Below, in pieces: positions 1 through 6,236 of a stretch of 7,306 nt of DNA (positions within the stretch are counted from its first letter, which is position 1; every line of letters begins with the position of its first letter). Under the pieces are notes generated by a model, which saw nothing but the letters and a program-made list of their open reading frames with translations, did no database searches and had not been told where the DNA came from. This stretch comes from an uncultured Flammeovirgaceae bacterium (GTDB lineage: Bacteria; Bacteroidota; Bacteroidia; Cytophagales; Cyclobacteriaceae), in contig CAMLLI010000199.1 in assembly GCA_946480685.1 (NCBI GenBank), positions 1-7,306 on the forward strand, in the 5' to 3' direction. Both the position numbers and the translations under genes were made by a program.

Positions 1-2
1 CA

Positions 3-944
3 TGGTGCCAGTCTGAGCCGAAAGAACCACTGGGTCTGGCATTGGAAAATTTCGAGTATCCTTTTCCGGTTCAGTATTTAAAACTTCATGTACAAGGGCA
101 AGACCTGGTTATGGCCTATATGGATATAAAGCCTGTAGCCAAAGCCAACGACAAAACGGTTCTGCTGCTCCATGGTAAAAATTTTTTCGGTGCATACTGG
201 GAGCGAACCATACGGTTTTTAGCGGGTCAGGGATATCGCGTTATAGTGCCCGATCAGATTGGCTTCGGTAAATCTTCCAAAGCATCTATAGTATATTCGT
301 TTCAGTTATTGGCCGAACAAACCAAGCACTTACTGGACTCACTTTCTATTTCAACTGTAGCTGTGGTAGGACACTCGATGGGTGGAATGCTGGCAACGCG
401 CTTCACGTTGATGTATCCCGGAATTGTAAGTCATTTGATACTGGAGAACCCGATCGGTCTCGAAGACTATAAAGTAAAAGTCCCCTATAGTTCTATTGAG
501 AAAGAATTTGAAAAGGAACTCAAGAAGACTGAAGGCAGTATCCGCAAGTATCACGAAGGTTATTATGTAGTGTGGAAACTTGAGTATGAACCATACGTAC
601 AAGTTCAATACCGCTGGACATTAAGTCCTGAGTATAGTCGGCTGGCGTGGGTAAATGCACTCACCAGTCACATGATCTATACCCAGCCCGTTGTATATGA
701 ATTTCAGAATATAAAACGACCAACGCTGTTGATTATCGGTCAGGCTGATCGTACTTCGCTTGGAAAGGATGCATTATCGGAAGAAGAACGGAAAACCGTA
801 GGACACTATCCGACCCTCGGTAAAAAAGTGGCTGAGTCGATTACAGGAGCGCACCTTATCGAGTTTGAAAATGTTGGTCATATACCTCACCTGGAAAGTG
901 CCGAACGATTCCAGCAGGCATTAAAGGATTTTATAGCTCAATAA
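3..944 (+). CDS. alpha/beta-fold hydrolase (Ser-His-Asp type), 5' truncated by the window edge
   Basis: Predicted alpha/beta-hydrolase of unknown substrate. Numbering from the TTG codon at 42, the oxyanion region is LLLHGKNF (41-48), the nucleophile elbow is GHSMGG with Ser112 (110-115), the acid is probably Asp236 in GQADRT, and the base is His280 in GHIPH. A helical cap lies at about 138-215. Ser at the nucleophile position argues against haloalkane dehalogenases and epoxide hydrolases, which use Asp there. The frame is open to base 3 with no stop and reads LGLALENFEYPFPVQ across the TTG, which resembles the start of the mature part of exported relatives. The true start, perhaps with a signal peptide, therefore probably lies outside the window, and TTG-42 is unlikely to be the start. 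The CinA-like gene follows after 8 bases, so the two are probably co-transcribed. The fold and triad are confident; the substrate is unknown. Confidence 0.9.
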   Translation, partial: WCQSEPKEPLGLALENFEYPFPVQYLKLHVQGQDLVMAYMDIKPVAKANDKTVLLLHGKNFFGAYWERTIRFLAGQGYRVIVPDQIGFGKSSKASIVYSFQLLAEQTKHLLDSLSISTVAVVGHSMGGMLATRFTLMYPGIVSHLILENPIGLEDYKVKVPYSSIEKEFEKELKKTEGSIRKYHEGYYVVWKLEYEPYVQVQYRWTLSPEYSRLAWVNALTSHMIYTQPVVYEFQNIKRPTLLIIGQADRTSLGKDALSEEERKTVGHYPTLGKKVAESITGAHLIEFENVGHIPHLESAERFQQALKDFIAQ

Positions 945-952
945 TAAATGGC

Positions 953-1432
953 ATGTACGATCTGAAAGAAATCACCGTCATTAAAGACTATATGTTGAAA
1001 AGCAACCAGACTGTAGCAGTCGCGGAAAGCGTCACGTCCGGGCATATACAGGCTGCCTTGTCGCAGGCCGAATTTGCATTGCAGTTTTTTCAGGGCGGCA
1101 TAACAGCCTATAATCTGGCGCAGAAGTATAAACATTTGCAGGTAGAACCGATACACGCACAACAATGTAATTGCGTATCGGAAAAAGTAGCGATGGAGAT
1201 GGCTGATAATGTATGTACGCTTTTCAAAAGCGACTGGGGTATAGCCATTACCGGCTACGCAGCGCCAACACCTGAGTTTTCGGTGGAGGAACCCTTTGCT
1301 TTCTTTTCATTTTCGTTTCGCGGTAAAAACCTGGAAGTAAAACGCGTTCACTCATCGTTAAAAAATGCCTGGGAGGTTCAACGTTATTTTACAGAAGAAG
1401 TCATTAAGGAATTTGCTTCACTGATTGTGTAG
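953..1432 (+). CDS. CinA C-terminal domain / PncC-like (nicotinamide-nucleotide amidase family) protein
   Basis: A 159-residue stand-alone CinA_C domain. Classical members deamidate nicotinamide mononucleotide to nicotinate mononucleotide in pyridine-nucleotide salvage. Visible motifs are VAVAESVTSG (21-30, for the usual TAESCTGG), QGGITAYNLAQK (47-58), CNCVSEKVAMEMA (72-84, for AVSExVAxEMA) and DWGIAITGYAAP (94-105, for the usual GIAVTGIAGPGG). The Ser-Lys pair proposed as catalytic in PncC appears kept as Ser26 and Lys58. The glycine-rich phosphate-binding stretches are altered (TGG to TSG, AGPGG to AAPTP), so the substrate may differ. This variant recurs in Bacteroidota as far as I recall. 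The ATG at 953 is chosen because the nearby ATG at 948 runs into a stop after five codons. No Shine-Dalgarno is visible, as is usual in this phylum. It lies 8 bases after the hydrolase and is followed by a hairpin terminator. Confidence 0.88.
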   Translation: MYDLKEITVIKDYMLKSNQTVAVAESVTSGHIQAALSQAEFALQFFQGGITAYNLAQKYKHLQVEPIHAQQCNCVSEKVAMEMADNVCTLFKSDWGIAITGYAAPTPEFSVEEPFAFFSFSFRGKNLEVKRVHSSLKNAWEVQRYFTEEVIKEFASLIV

Positions 1433-1460
1433 GTTCGCATCTTGATGATATATAGTATAT

Positions 1461-1502
1461 AAATAAAAGCATCCCGCGTATATACACGGGATGCTTTTAT
1501 TT
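1461..1502. terminator. bidirectional hairpin terminator between convergent genes
   Basis: Perfect 16-bp inverted repeat: arms 1461-1476 and 1487-1502 around a 10-base loop. The core is GCATCCCG/CGGGATGC, flanked by an A-rich left arm and a T-rich right arm, so it reads as a rho-independent terminator in both directions. It sits between the stop codons of the CinA-like gene (plus strand) and the BON-domain gene (minus strand). Confidence 0.88.
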
Positions 1503-1517
1503 ATACAAAATATATAC

Positions 1518-2537
1518 TTATAATATCTCTGTAGTACTTGTTTTACGGGATGCGTTCGAGGTTGTTGTTTTACCGTCAGCGATCGAAGCATTGCCTTTGT
1601 TGCTGTTTCCGAAAATATCTGCAGAAGATTTCACGCGGATTCTGTTTTCTACATTCTGAACTCCTGAAACTCTTTCGGCCAGATCTTCAGCCCTGCGTTT
1701 ATCCATGCGATCATTCACCGAACCAATCAGCGTAACTTCGCCATTGGCAACAACGATCTCGATCTCGGTAGCATCTATATACGGATCATCCCCGAGGCGA
1801 TCGCTGATATCTTCCTTGATGCGTTCATCAGAACGTTTATAGCCTTTCGGTCCTTTACCGCGGTGGCCGCTTCGCATGCGGTCTTGTTCGCGTCTGCGTT
1901 CAGCGTCATCATCACCAAACCAGGAAGAAACTTCATCGCGGCTCTTGTCCCACCAGCTGCGATCTTCATCCTGATCGTCATACTCGGAGCGATAGCGATT
2001 ATAGTTTTGATTATACGCTCCATAGTTACCGGAATTATAATTCATTCCACCATAACCGCCATCTTCGCGACTGCGCTTGTTCCGGTATACATCATCGTCA
2101 TAACTCATATCATCGGACCAGCTGTTGCGATGTTCACGGAAGCGATCGTTGTCATAACCACTGTTACCATAACCACCTTCATAACTTCCGCCACGATAGG
2201 TGTTGCGATTGCCATAGTAGTTTGAGTTAAAATCGCGATCGTATGGTATACGTGAATTTCTGTTTCCGGAATTACCCTGGTTGCGATAGTCGTTCTCTAT
2301 ACGATTATAGCCATACTGACTATATTGATTTTCTTTACCGTATGAAGGACGCTGATAACGTGCATTGTCAGGATAATATGATTCATTTCCGTAACGTCTT
2401 GCATTCTCATTCCACTCTGAATTTTCAGAATGTTCATCAGTATGATAGCGATCACCATAATTGGAACCACGTGAACTACTTTCTTTGCCGGGCCAGTAGG
2501 TACGCGATCCTCTTTGCGCGCGATTGTAGTTAGCCAT
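1518..2537 (-). CDS. BON-domain protein with SWFGD motif and long Tyr/Asn/Arg/Gly-rich disordered N-terminus
   Basis: A 339-residue protein in three parts. Residues 1-190 are low-complexity: by hand count about 29 Tyr, 29 Asn, 24 Arg and 22 Gly, plus many Ser and Asp, and almost no aliphatic residues. Next is a conserved linker with WWDKSRDEVSSWFGDDDAERRR (194-216 region) and HRGKGPKGYKRSDERI (225-240). Residues about 235-303 form a BON domain (EDISDRL, then IEIVVANGEVTLIGSV, then AEDLAERVSGVQNVENRIRV). The tail is Ser/Thr/Asn-rich. BON domains are thought to bind phospholipid or other surfaces and occur in osmotic and envelope stress proteins such as OsmY. There is no signal peptide, so it is probably cytoplasmic. 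The SWFGD-BON layout is known from other bacteria; the N-terminus resembles prion-like or condensate-forming segments (inference). It lies 132 bases downstream of a receiver protein on the same strand. Confidence 0.88.
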   Translation of the reverse strand: MANYNRAQRGSRTYWPGKESSSRGSNYGDRYHTDEHSENSEWNENARRYGNESYYPDNARYQRPSYGKENQYSQYGYNRIENDYRNQGNSGNRNSRIPYDRDFNSNYYGNRNTYRGGSYEGGYGNSGYDNDRFREHRNSWSDDMSYDDDVYRNKRSREDGGYGGMNYNSGNYGAYNQNYNRYRSEYDDQDEDRSWWDKSRDEVSSWFGDDDAERRREQDRMRSGHRGKGPKGYKRSDERIKEDISDRLGDDPYIDATEIEIVVANGEVTLIGSVNDRMDKRRAEDLAERVSGVQNVENRIRVKSSADIFGNSNKGNASIADGKTTTSNASRKTSTTEIL

Positions 2538-2669
2538 AAGTTAAAGTATTTAAAGTTGATAAATGAATACGACAAGGGAGGCGACAAAATCGTGCCTTTA
2601 CTCGCGAAGAAGTATAAGCGCAGTGTAGCACACACTACGGGACGGGAATTACACAACAAAAAGTTCTCT

Positions 2670-3020
2670 TCAGGTAAATGAAGGCGACTCAAAAATCTTA
2701 TTGAGTTCTTCCATTACCAGTGGCTTTTCTAAAATGCGAAATGACGAAGCTGTAGGTTTTGGAACATGATACGCACTGATGAGGTTCAGTTGTGCCCGCG
2801 GGTAATTAACAAGTATATATTCCGTTTTTCCCCAACCTAATCCATCCGGCAGGTTGTTGTCGAGAAATATATAGTCGGGATTAACTTCATCCAGTATTTT
2901 CATTCCCTCTGCTAACGTAAGTGCATGATAGACCTCGCAATTTTTTCGAGTGAAGAAACTCTTCATCAGAACACCGAAATCACGTTCATCGTCAATCAGC
3001 AAAATTTTCTTGGTCTCCAT
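2670..3020 (-). CDS. single-domain response regulator (CheY-like receiver)
   Basis: A 116-residue receiver domain with no output domain. Numbering from the ATG at 3020: acidic pocket Asp10-Asp11-Glu12 in LLIDDE, phosphoacceptor Asp54 in IFLDNNLPDG, Ser82 at the Thr/Ser switch position in NLISAY, and Lys99-Pro100 in ILEKPL. All phosphotransfer residues are therefore present. It probably acts by protein-protein contact in a phosphorelay or as a partner of a hybrid kinase; no kinase gene is in the window. The frame also allows a start at 3053 (11 extra residues), but receivers normally begin 3-5 residues before beta-strand 1, which favours 3020. The BON-domain gene follows on the same strand and may be co-transcribed. 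The NTF2-like gene diverges from it, and the shared upstream region carries repeated TACACTT-like elements. Confidence 0.88.
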   Translation of the reverse strand: METKKILLIDDERDFGVLMKSFFTRKNCEVYHALTLAEGMKILDEVNPDYIFLDNNLPDGLGWGKTEYILVNYPRAQLNLISAYHVPKPTASSFRILEKPLVMEELNKIFESPSFT

Positions 3021-3067
3021 AATGCTGTCTTCCCGTAAAAACCCTACCAACATCCATTTTCGAATGC

Positions 3068-3108
3068 ATACACTTTAAAAAAGAAGTGTAGAAGTGTATA
3101 AATGTGTA
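3068..3108. repeat. cluster of TACACTT/AAGTGTA repeats in a divergent intergenic region
   Basis: GAAGTGTA occurs twice in direct tandem (3083-3090 and 3091-3098), followed by the near-copy AATGTGTA (3101-3108). An inverted copy, ATACACTT, is at 3068-3075 and pairs exactly with AAGTGTAT at 3092-3099. The cluster lies between the response-regulator start and the NTF2-like gene start, a typical place for operators. Which protein would bind is unknown, and the repeats are A/T-rich, so chance similarity is possible. Confidence 0.5.
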
Positions 3109-3221
3109 TTTAACTACTCATCCGCACTTTGTTCCGCAATGGATAAGTCTGCATGCATAATGCTAACCAGGTATATACAAATGCTCTGGTATAAAAATAG
3201 ACGCACGAATGCTTATAAAGC

Positions 3222-3227
3222 AGGAGG
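3222..3227 (+). promoter_or_regulatory. strong Shine-Dalgarno sequence of the NTF2-like gene
   Basis: AGGAGG, six bases before the ATG at 3234. It matches the anti-Shine-Dalgarno core and has good spacing. None of the other starts that can be seen here has a comparable site, which supports both the start choice and an unusual mode of translation for this gene. Confidence 0.75.
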
Positions 3228-3233
3228 TATAGT

Positions 3234-3695
3234 ATGAGTGATGTGAAACAAAAAGTAAGACAATTTTTTCAGGCATACGAAGCCCGCTTTATGCGCGCGC
3301 TGCAAGGTGACAACAAAGTGGAAGGTGCCGTAGATGATATTGAAGGAACGGTAAACGCATTCGCGGAGCACTTTATTGAAGCGAGTCCTGCCGGAGTCGT
3401 TGCTGGTAAAAATGACGATACATTTCGAAAGCTGATCCCACGGGGAAATGAGTTTTACCGAAGCATCGGTACACAACTGATGACTATACGCAACATTGCT
3501 ATTGCCGAACTGAATGAATACCACGTGATGGCTACGGTGGAATGGGACTCCCGCTATAAACGAAGTGATGAGAAAGAAATTGCGATCAGCTTTGAAGTGA
3601 TATACTTGTTACAACACATCGATGGTACGTTAAAGATCTTTGCATACATAACAGGCGATGAACAACAGGCACTGCGTGAAGCAGAGTTGATCTGA
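3234..3695 (+). CDS. small NTF2-like (SnoaL-type fold) hypothetical protein
   Basis: A 153-residue soluble protein without signal peptide or membrane helix. The pattern suggests an NTF2-like alpha+beta barrel: N-terminal helix VRQFFQAYEARFMRAL (8-23), a second helix around VNAFAEHFIEASPAGVVAG (40-58), helix FRKLIPRGNEFYRSIGTQL (64-82), then long strands IRNIAIAELNEYHVMATVEWDSRY (85-108), IAISFEVIYLLQHIDG (116-131) and LKIFAYITGDEQ (133-144). Such folds serve as small-molecule binding or isomerase-like scaffolds, but I see no decisive catalytic residue and make no functional call. The start is fixed by the AGGAGG site at 3222. The gene stands alone, divergent from the receiver gene, and ends before a hairpin terminator. 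Confidence 0.8.
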   Translation: MSDVKQKVRQFFQAYEARFMRALQGDNKVEGAVDDIEGTVNAFAEHFIEASPAGVVAGKNDDTFRKLIPRGNEFYRSIGTQLMTIRNIAIAELNEYHVMATVEWDSRYKRSDEKEIAISFEVIYLLQHIDGTLKIFAYITGDEQQALREAELI

Positions 3696-3724
3696 TGCCG
3701 CTGTATATATACTGGTATAAAACA

Positions 3725-3751
3725 AAAGAGCCGATCATGAATCGGCTCTTT
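3725..3751. terminator. bidirectional hairpin terminator between convergent genes
   Basis: Perfect 11-bp stem, AAAGAGCCGAT (3725-3735) with ATCGGCTCTTT (3741-3751), and a five-base loop CATGA. The A-rich left and T-rich right flanks allow use from both strands. It separates the NTF2-like gene (plus strand) from the OmpA-family gene (minus strand). Confidence 0.85.
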
Positions 3752-3773
3752 GTGTATGTATACTTTACTGAGT

Positions 3774-5537
3774 TTATTTTTTCAATACTGTAAACTCAAC
3801 GCGTCTGTTGTTGGCACGGCCGGCATCGGTATCATTTGTGTCGATCGGTTTGCTTTCGCCATAACCGTGCGCGGTGAGGCGGTAACTTTCTATACCCTGG
3901 CTGATGAGATAATCAACCACAGCCTGCGAACGACCTTGTGAGAGATTGGCGTTATAGTCATCCGAACCTTTGTTATCGGTGTGACCGGCAATTTCAATTT
4001 CAACAGTACTGTTCTGTTTCAGGAAGTCAACCACTTTGTTAAGTTCTGTAAATGACTCTTTCTTCAATGTAGTCTTGTCGAAATCGAAGTATATATTTTT
4101 AAGACGTACCGTTACACCAATCTCGATCGGTAACAGGTATAGATCGCGAATGGCCGGTGAGAGTTCTTCACTTTCCAGTTGAACGCTGTCTGTAGTGTTA
4201 AGATATCCTTCAGCAGATGCGGTTATCATATACCAGCCGAGCTTCGGTACTTCTTTTTCATAGCTTCCGCGTGCTGCATCTACTTTGAAGTTGGTTTTGC
4301 GATCGTTGCGTAGTGTTATATCCAGTTTCGCAGCAATTTGCTTGTCGGTTTTCTTATCGTATACATTACCGCTAACCAGTAATTTCTTCGCTACCGGTTT
4401 CAACAGCATCTCGATATATATTGTAGTATCTTTTTTGAGTACTGGCAGTTTGAAGGATTGTTCTTTTGGTATAAAACCTTCGGTACGCGCAGCAACAGTA
4501 AATGCCTGCATCTCGGGAGCCTTCGTGTCAAATTTACCTTGTGCGTTTGAGCGCAGTGCAACCGGCTCGCGATCGGTAACTTTTATCTCAACGTTTGCCT
4601 GCAGCGGCTCTTGTGTTTTTTCATTCAACACGATACCGGTCAATTGTACTTTGAAAGTTTTTGGCACCAGTTGGTATAGATCAAGTTGTGCACCGTCCAT
4701 CGCCTTGTTCGCACGACTCGTAAATACATTACCTGCATTGTCAATTGTGAAGTAATAGTCGAGTGCACTCGTGTTGATGGGCTTGCCCATGTTAATCGGT
4801 TCTGACCAGTTCATCCAGGTATCATCGAGGCGTGTGGTTCTATATATATCTACACCACCTTGTCTGCCGGGTGATTGTCTCGCGCTCGCGAAGTATAACG
4901 TTTTTTGATCCGGTCCTATAAAGGGTCCTACATCATCCAGCGTTGTGCTCAGTTTTAATTTTTCAGGTTTAGACCAGGAGCCATTCGGCAGAACGTGACT
5001 TGCGTACAAGTCGCTGTTAGGACTATTTTCTTTTTCACTGAAGTAGATGATCATGTGCTTCATATCAGCCGACATACTGGCGCCATAGAAGCGACCTTTG
5101 TTCATCGACTTGAAATCTTTTACATCAAGTTCGCGCAGTGATGAACCGGTAACAATTGAAAATCCTTTTTCACCTTTTGTCTTTCCTCCCTTAATAAAAA
5201 GATTGCCATCCGGAAATACAGTGAACACCTGGTTGGACCGGTGAATGTTGAACGGATTGCGCAAGTGTTCGGCTTTACCCCAAACGCCATTCGCATCTTT
5301 CTTCGATACCCAGATGTCCTGAGTATCATCTTTACCTTGTGTGTTCTCCGGGTGATCCTGAACAAAGAAGTAAAGCGTGTTGCCATCCGGAGAAATTACA
5401 GGAGCAGCTTCGTGGTGAAACGTGTTTACATTCTTGTCCATTTTAACAAGCTCATAACGTTCCATCGGTTGTTGTGCCGGTTGACCGAATACGCAAAAAG
5501 TGAGCAAAGTACAAACGAGTAAAAGTGGGATTTTCAT
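3774..5537 (-). CDS. OmpA-family outer-membrane/periplasmic protein with PD40 propeller and two carboxypeptidase-regulatory-like domains
   Basis: A 587-residue exported protein. A signal peptide (MKIPLLLVCTLLTFCVFG, 1-18) has no clear lipobox. Residues about 40-290 carry PD40/WD40-like propeller motifs (APVISPDGNTLYF at 45-57, TVFPDGNLF at 106-114, GPFIGPDQKTLYFAS at 204-218, DIYR at 230-233). Two beta-sandwich repeats of carboxypeptidase-regulatory type follow (about 296-380, GIVLNEKTQEPLQANVEI; about 386-470, GNVYDKKTDKQIAAKLDI). The C-terminal OmpA domain (480-585) has IYFDFDKTTL, GHTDNKGSDDYNANLSQGRS and NNRRVEFTV. Asp521 and Arg536, 15 residues apart, match the pair that binds the diaminopimelate of peptidoglycan in OmpA domains. 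The likely role is anchoring an envelope complex to the cell wall. The order resembles PorE of the type IX secretion system but lacks its TPR part, so that link is uncertain. It has its own transcription unit between terminators. Confidence 0.93.
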   Translation of the reverse strand: MKIPLLLVCTLLTFCVFGQPAQQPMERYELVKMDKNVNTFHHEAAPVISPDGNTLYFFVQDHPENTQGKDDTQDIWVSKKDANGVWGKAEHLRNPFNIHRSNQVFTVFPDGNLFIKGGKTKGEKGFSIVTGSSLRELDVKDFKSMNKGRFYGASMSADMKHMIIYFSEKENSPNSDLYASHVLPNGSWSKPEKLKLSTTLDDVGPFIGPDQKTLYFASARQSPGRQGGVDIYRTTRLDDTWMNWSEPINMGKPINTSALDYYFTIDNAGNVFTSRANKAMDGAQLDLYQLVPKTFKVQLTGIVLNEKTQEPLQANVEIKVTDREPVALRSNAQGKFDTKAPEMQAFTVAARTEGFIPKEQSFKLPVLKKDTTIYIEMLLKPVAKKLLVSGNVYDKKTDKQIAAKLDITLRNDRKTNFKVDAARGSYEKEVPKLGWYMITASAEGYLNTTDSVQLESEELSPAIRDLYLLPIEIGVTVRLKNIYFDFDKTTLKKESFTELNKVVDFLKQNSTVEIEIAGHTDNKGSDDYNANLSQGRSQAVVDYLISQGIESYRLTAHGYGESKPIDTNDTDAGRANNRRVEFTVLKK

Positions 5538-5599
5538 GAAGGTTATTTATTAACGTTATTCAGAGTAAAGTTAAGACAATAAGAGCAATCGTAATACAC

Positions 5600-5625
5600 A
5601 AAAAAACCGGGCAATTGCCCGGTTT
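5600..5625 (-). terminator. rho-independent terminator downstream of the four-helix membrane protein gene
   Basis: A perfect 22-base palindrome at 5604-5625, folding as a 9-bp stem (AAACCGGGC/GCCCGGTTT) with an AATT loop. On the minus strand it runs into seven consecutive T (complement of 5600-5606). It starts 54 bases after the stop of the 5680-6123 gene and lies before the OmpA-family gene, so it should insulate the two. Confidence 0.85.
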
Positions 5626-5679
5626 GTCGATAGCCATACCGTTATTTTATAGCTTTATATCTAATTACTTACATTGTTT

Positions 5680-6123
5680 TTACATGCGCACACTGCCAAT
5701 GATTTTGAGACCACCCTGCAGTGCTACAGCAATGATGATAATCAATGCGATGGTGTTGAAAATAAATAAGCGTTTGTGTTTGGCAACCGGATCGCTCATG
5801 CGCTTCGAGGTTGAACGCACAATGGTGATCAACACCACGGCAATGAGCATACCGGTGATGTGCTCGACTGTCCAATAGCGTGTCACTTTATCACTCATGG
5901 TCTCGCCACCGAATTGAACAAACGGACTTTTAAAATATAGTGCTAATCCCGCAAGGAACTGAATGTGTGTAAAGATGAGCAGGAAAAGGCTCAGCATGTT
6001 GTCCGCTTTTTCGAAAGGCTTTTTGTTTAGCAGGCCGATCAATGATTTGATGATCACCACGATCAACAGTAACAATACGAGATAGCGAATGGATGAATGG
6101 GTATGTAATAATCCGGTATACAT
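5680..6123 (-). CDS. four-helix membrane protein, 'cytochrome b-like' hypothetical
   Basis: A 147-residue integral membrane protein with four predicted helices: about 12-31, 44-64, 87-102 and 118-138. Histidines are at 7 and 9 (LLHTHS, ahead of helix 1), 53 (FTHIQF, in helix 2), 88 (VEHITG, start of helix 3) and 116 (AKHKRL, before helix 4). Similar Bacteroidota proteins are commonly labelled cytochrome b or hypothetical; as I recall the family, the N-terminal LHxxxR-type start, the helix-2 His and the VEH of helix 3 are shared. Paired His in helices could bind haem, but this is inference and no classical cytochrome b motif proves it. It is transcribed divergently from the ion-channel gene and has its own terminator. 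Confidence 0.85.
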   Translation of the reverse strand: MYTGLLHTHSSIRYLVLLLLIVVIIKSLIGLLNKKPFEKADNMLSLFLLIFTHIQFLAGLALYFKSPFVQFGGETMSDKVTRYWTVEHITGMLIAVVLITIVRSTSKRMSDPVAKHKRLFIFNTIALIIIIAVALQGGLKIIGSVRM

Positions 6124-6208
6124 AAGCAGTTTAAATTTGCTTCCAAATTAACACTGCATTTTCAAAGTTCCGAACCTTTCATAACTTCTTTAAAACGGGT
6201 AAAACATT

Positions 6209-6216
6209 TACTTTTG
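6209..6216 (+). promoter_or_regulatory. candidate Bacteroidota -7 promoter element for the ion-channel unit
   Basis: TACTTTTG fits the Bacteroidota -7 consensus TAnnTTTG exactly and lies 20 bases before the ATG at 6237. The -33 element is weak (TTCT at 6186-6189 with a 19-base spacer, or TTTA at 6189-6192 with a 16-base spacer, against TTTG). If used, the leader would be only about 14 bases. A second exact TAnnTTTG match at 6132-6139 on the same strand is an alternative. Confidence 0.35.
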
Positions 6217-6236
6217 ATCTCCCTGATCTGCTCTAC

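Noticed and set aside
42..44. TTG at 42 as the true start of the hydrolase
   Set aside because: The same frame stays open to base 3 and reads plausible protein (LGLALENFEYPFP), so the gene more likely starts before the window.
1863..2533. Plus-strand open frames opposite the BON-domain gene
   Set aside because: They mirror the repetitive Tyr/Asn/Arg/Gly codons of the real gene, give Ile/Val/Thr-rich translations without any recognisable domain, and break at 2225.
2585..2599. Sigma-54-like GGCACG...TTG element upstream of the BON gene (minus strand)
   Set aside because: The spacing is one base short and the -12 GC is missing, so it does not meet the consensus.
2625..2638. GTAG/CTAC hairpin between the receiver and BON genes
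   Set aside because: A four-base stem with a six-base loop is too weak and has no T-run, so it is not a terminator.
2297..2692. Minus-strand 131-codon open frame overlapping the BON and receiver genes
   Set aside because: It overlaps two well-supported genes in another frame and its translation has no domain.
4285..4755. Plus-strand 156-codon open frame inside the OmpA-family gene
   Set aside because: It lies antisense to a confidently assigned multi-domain protein; the Ser/Val/Phe-rich translation looks like an antisense shadow.
5566..5573. TAACTTTA as a -7 promoter element for the OmpA-family gene (minus strand)
   Set aside because: It differs from TAnnTTTG at the final G, and the only TTTG upstream is 25 bases away, too far for the usual spacing.
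6144..6151. TTAATTTG as a -7 element for the four-helix membrane protein gene (minus strand)
   Set aside because: The conserved second base is wrong and the upstream element is weak; A/T-rich intergenic DNA gives such matches by chance.
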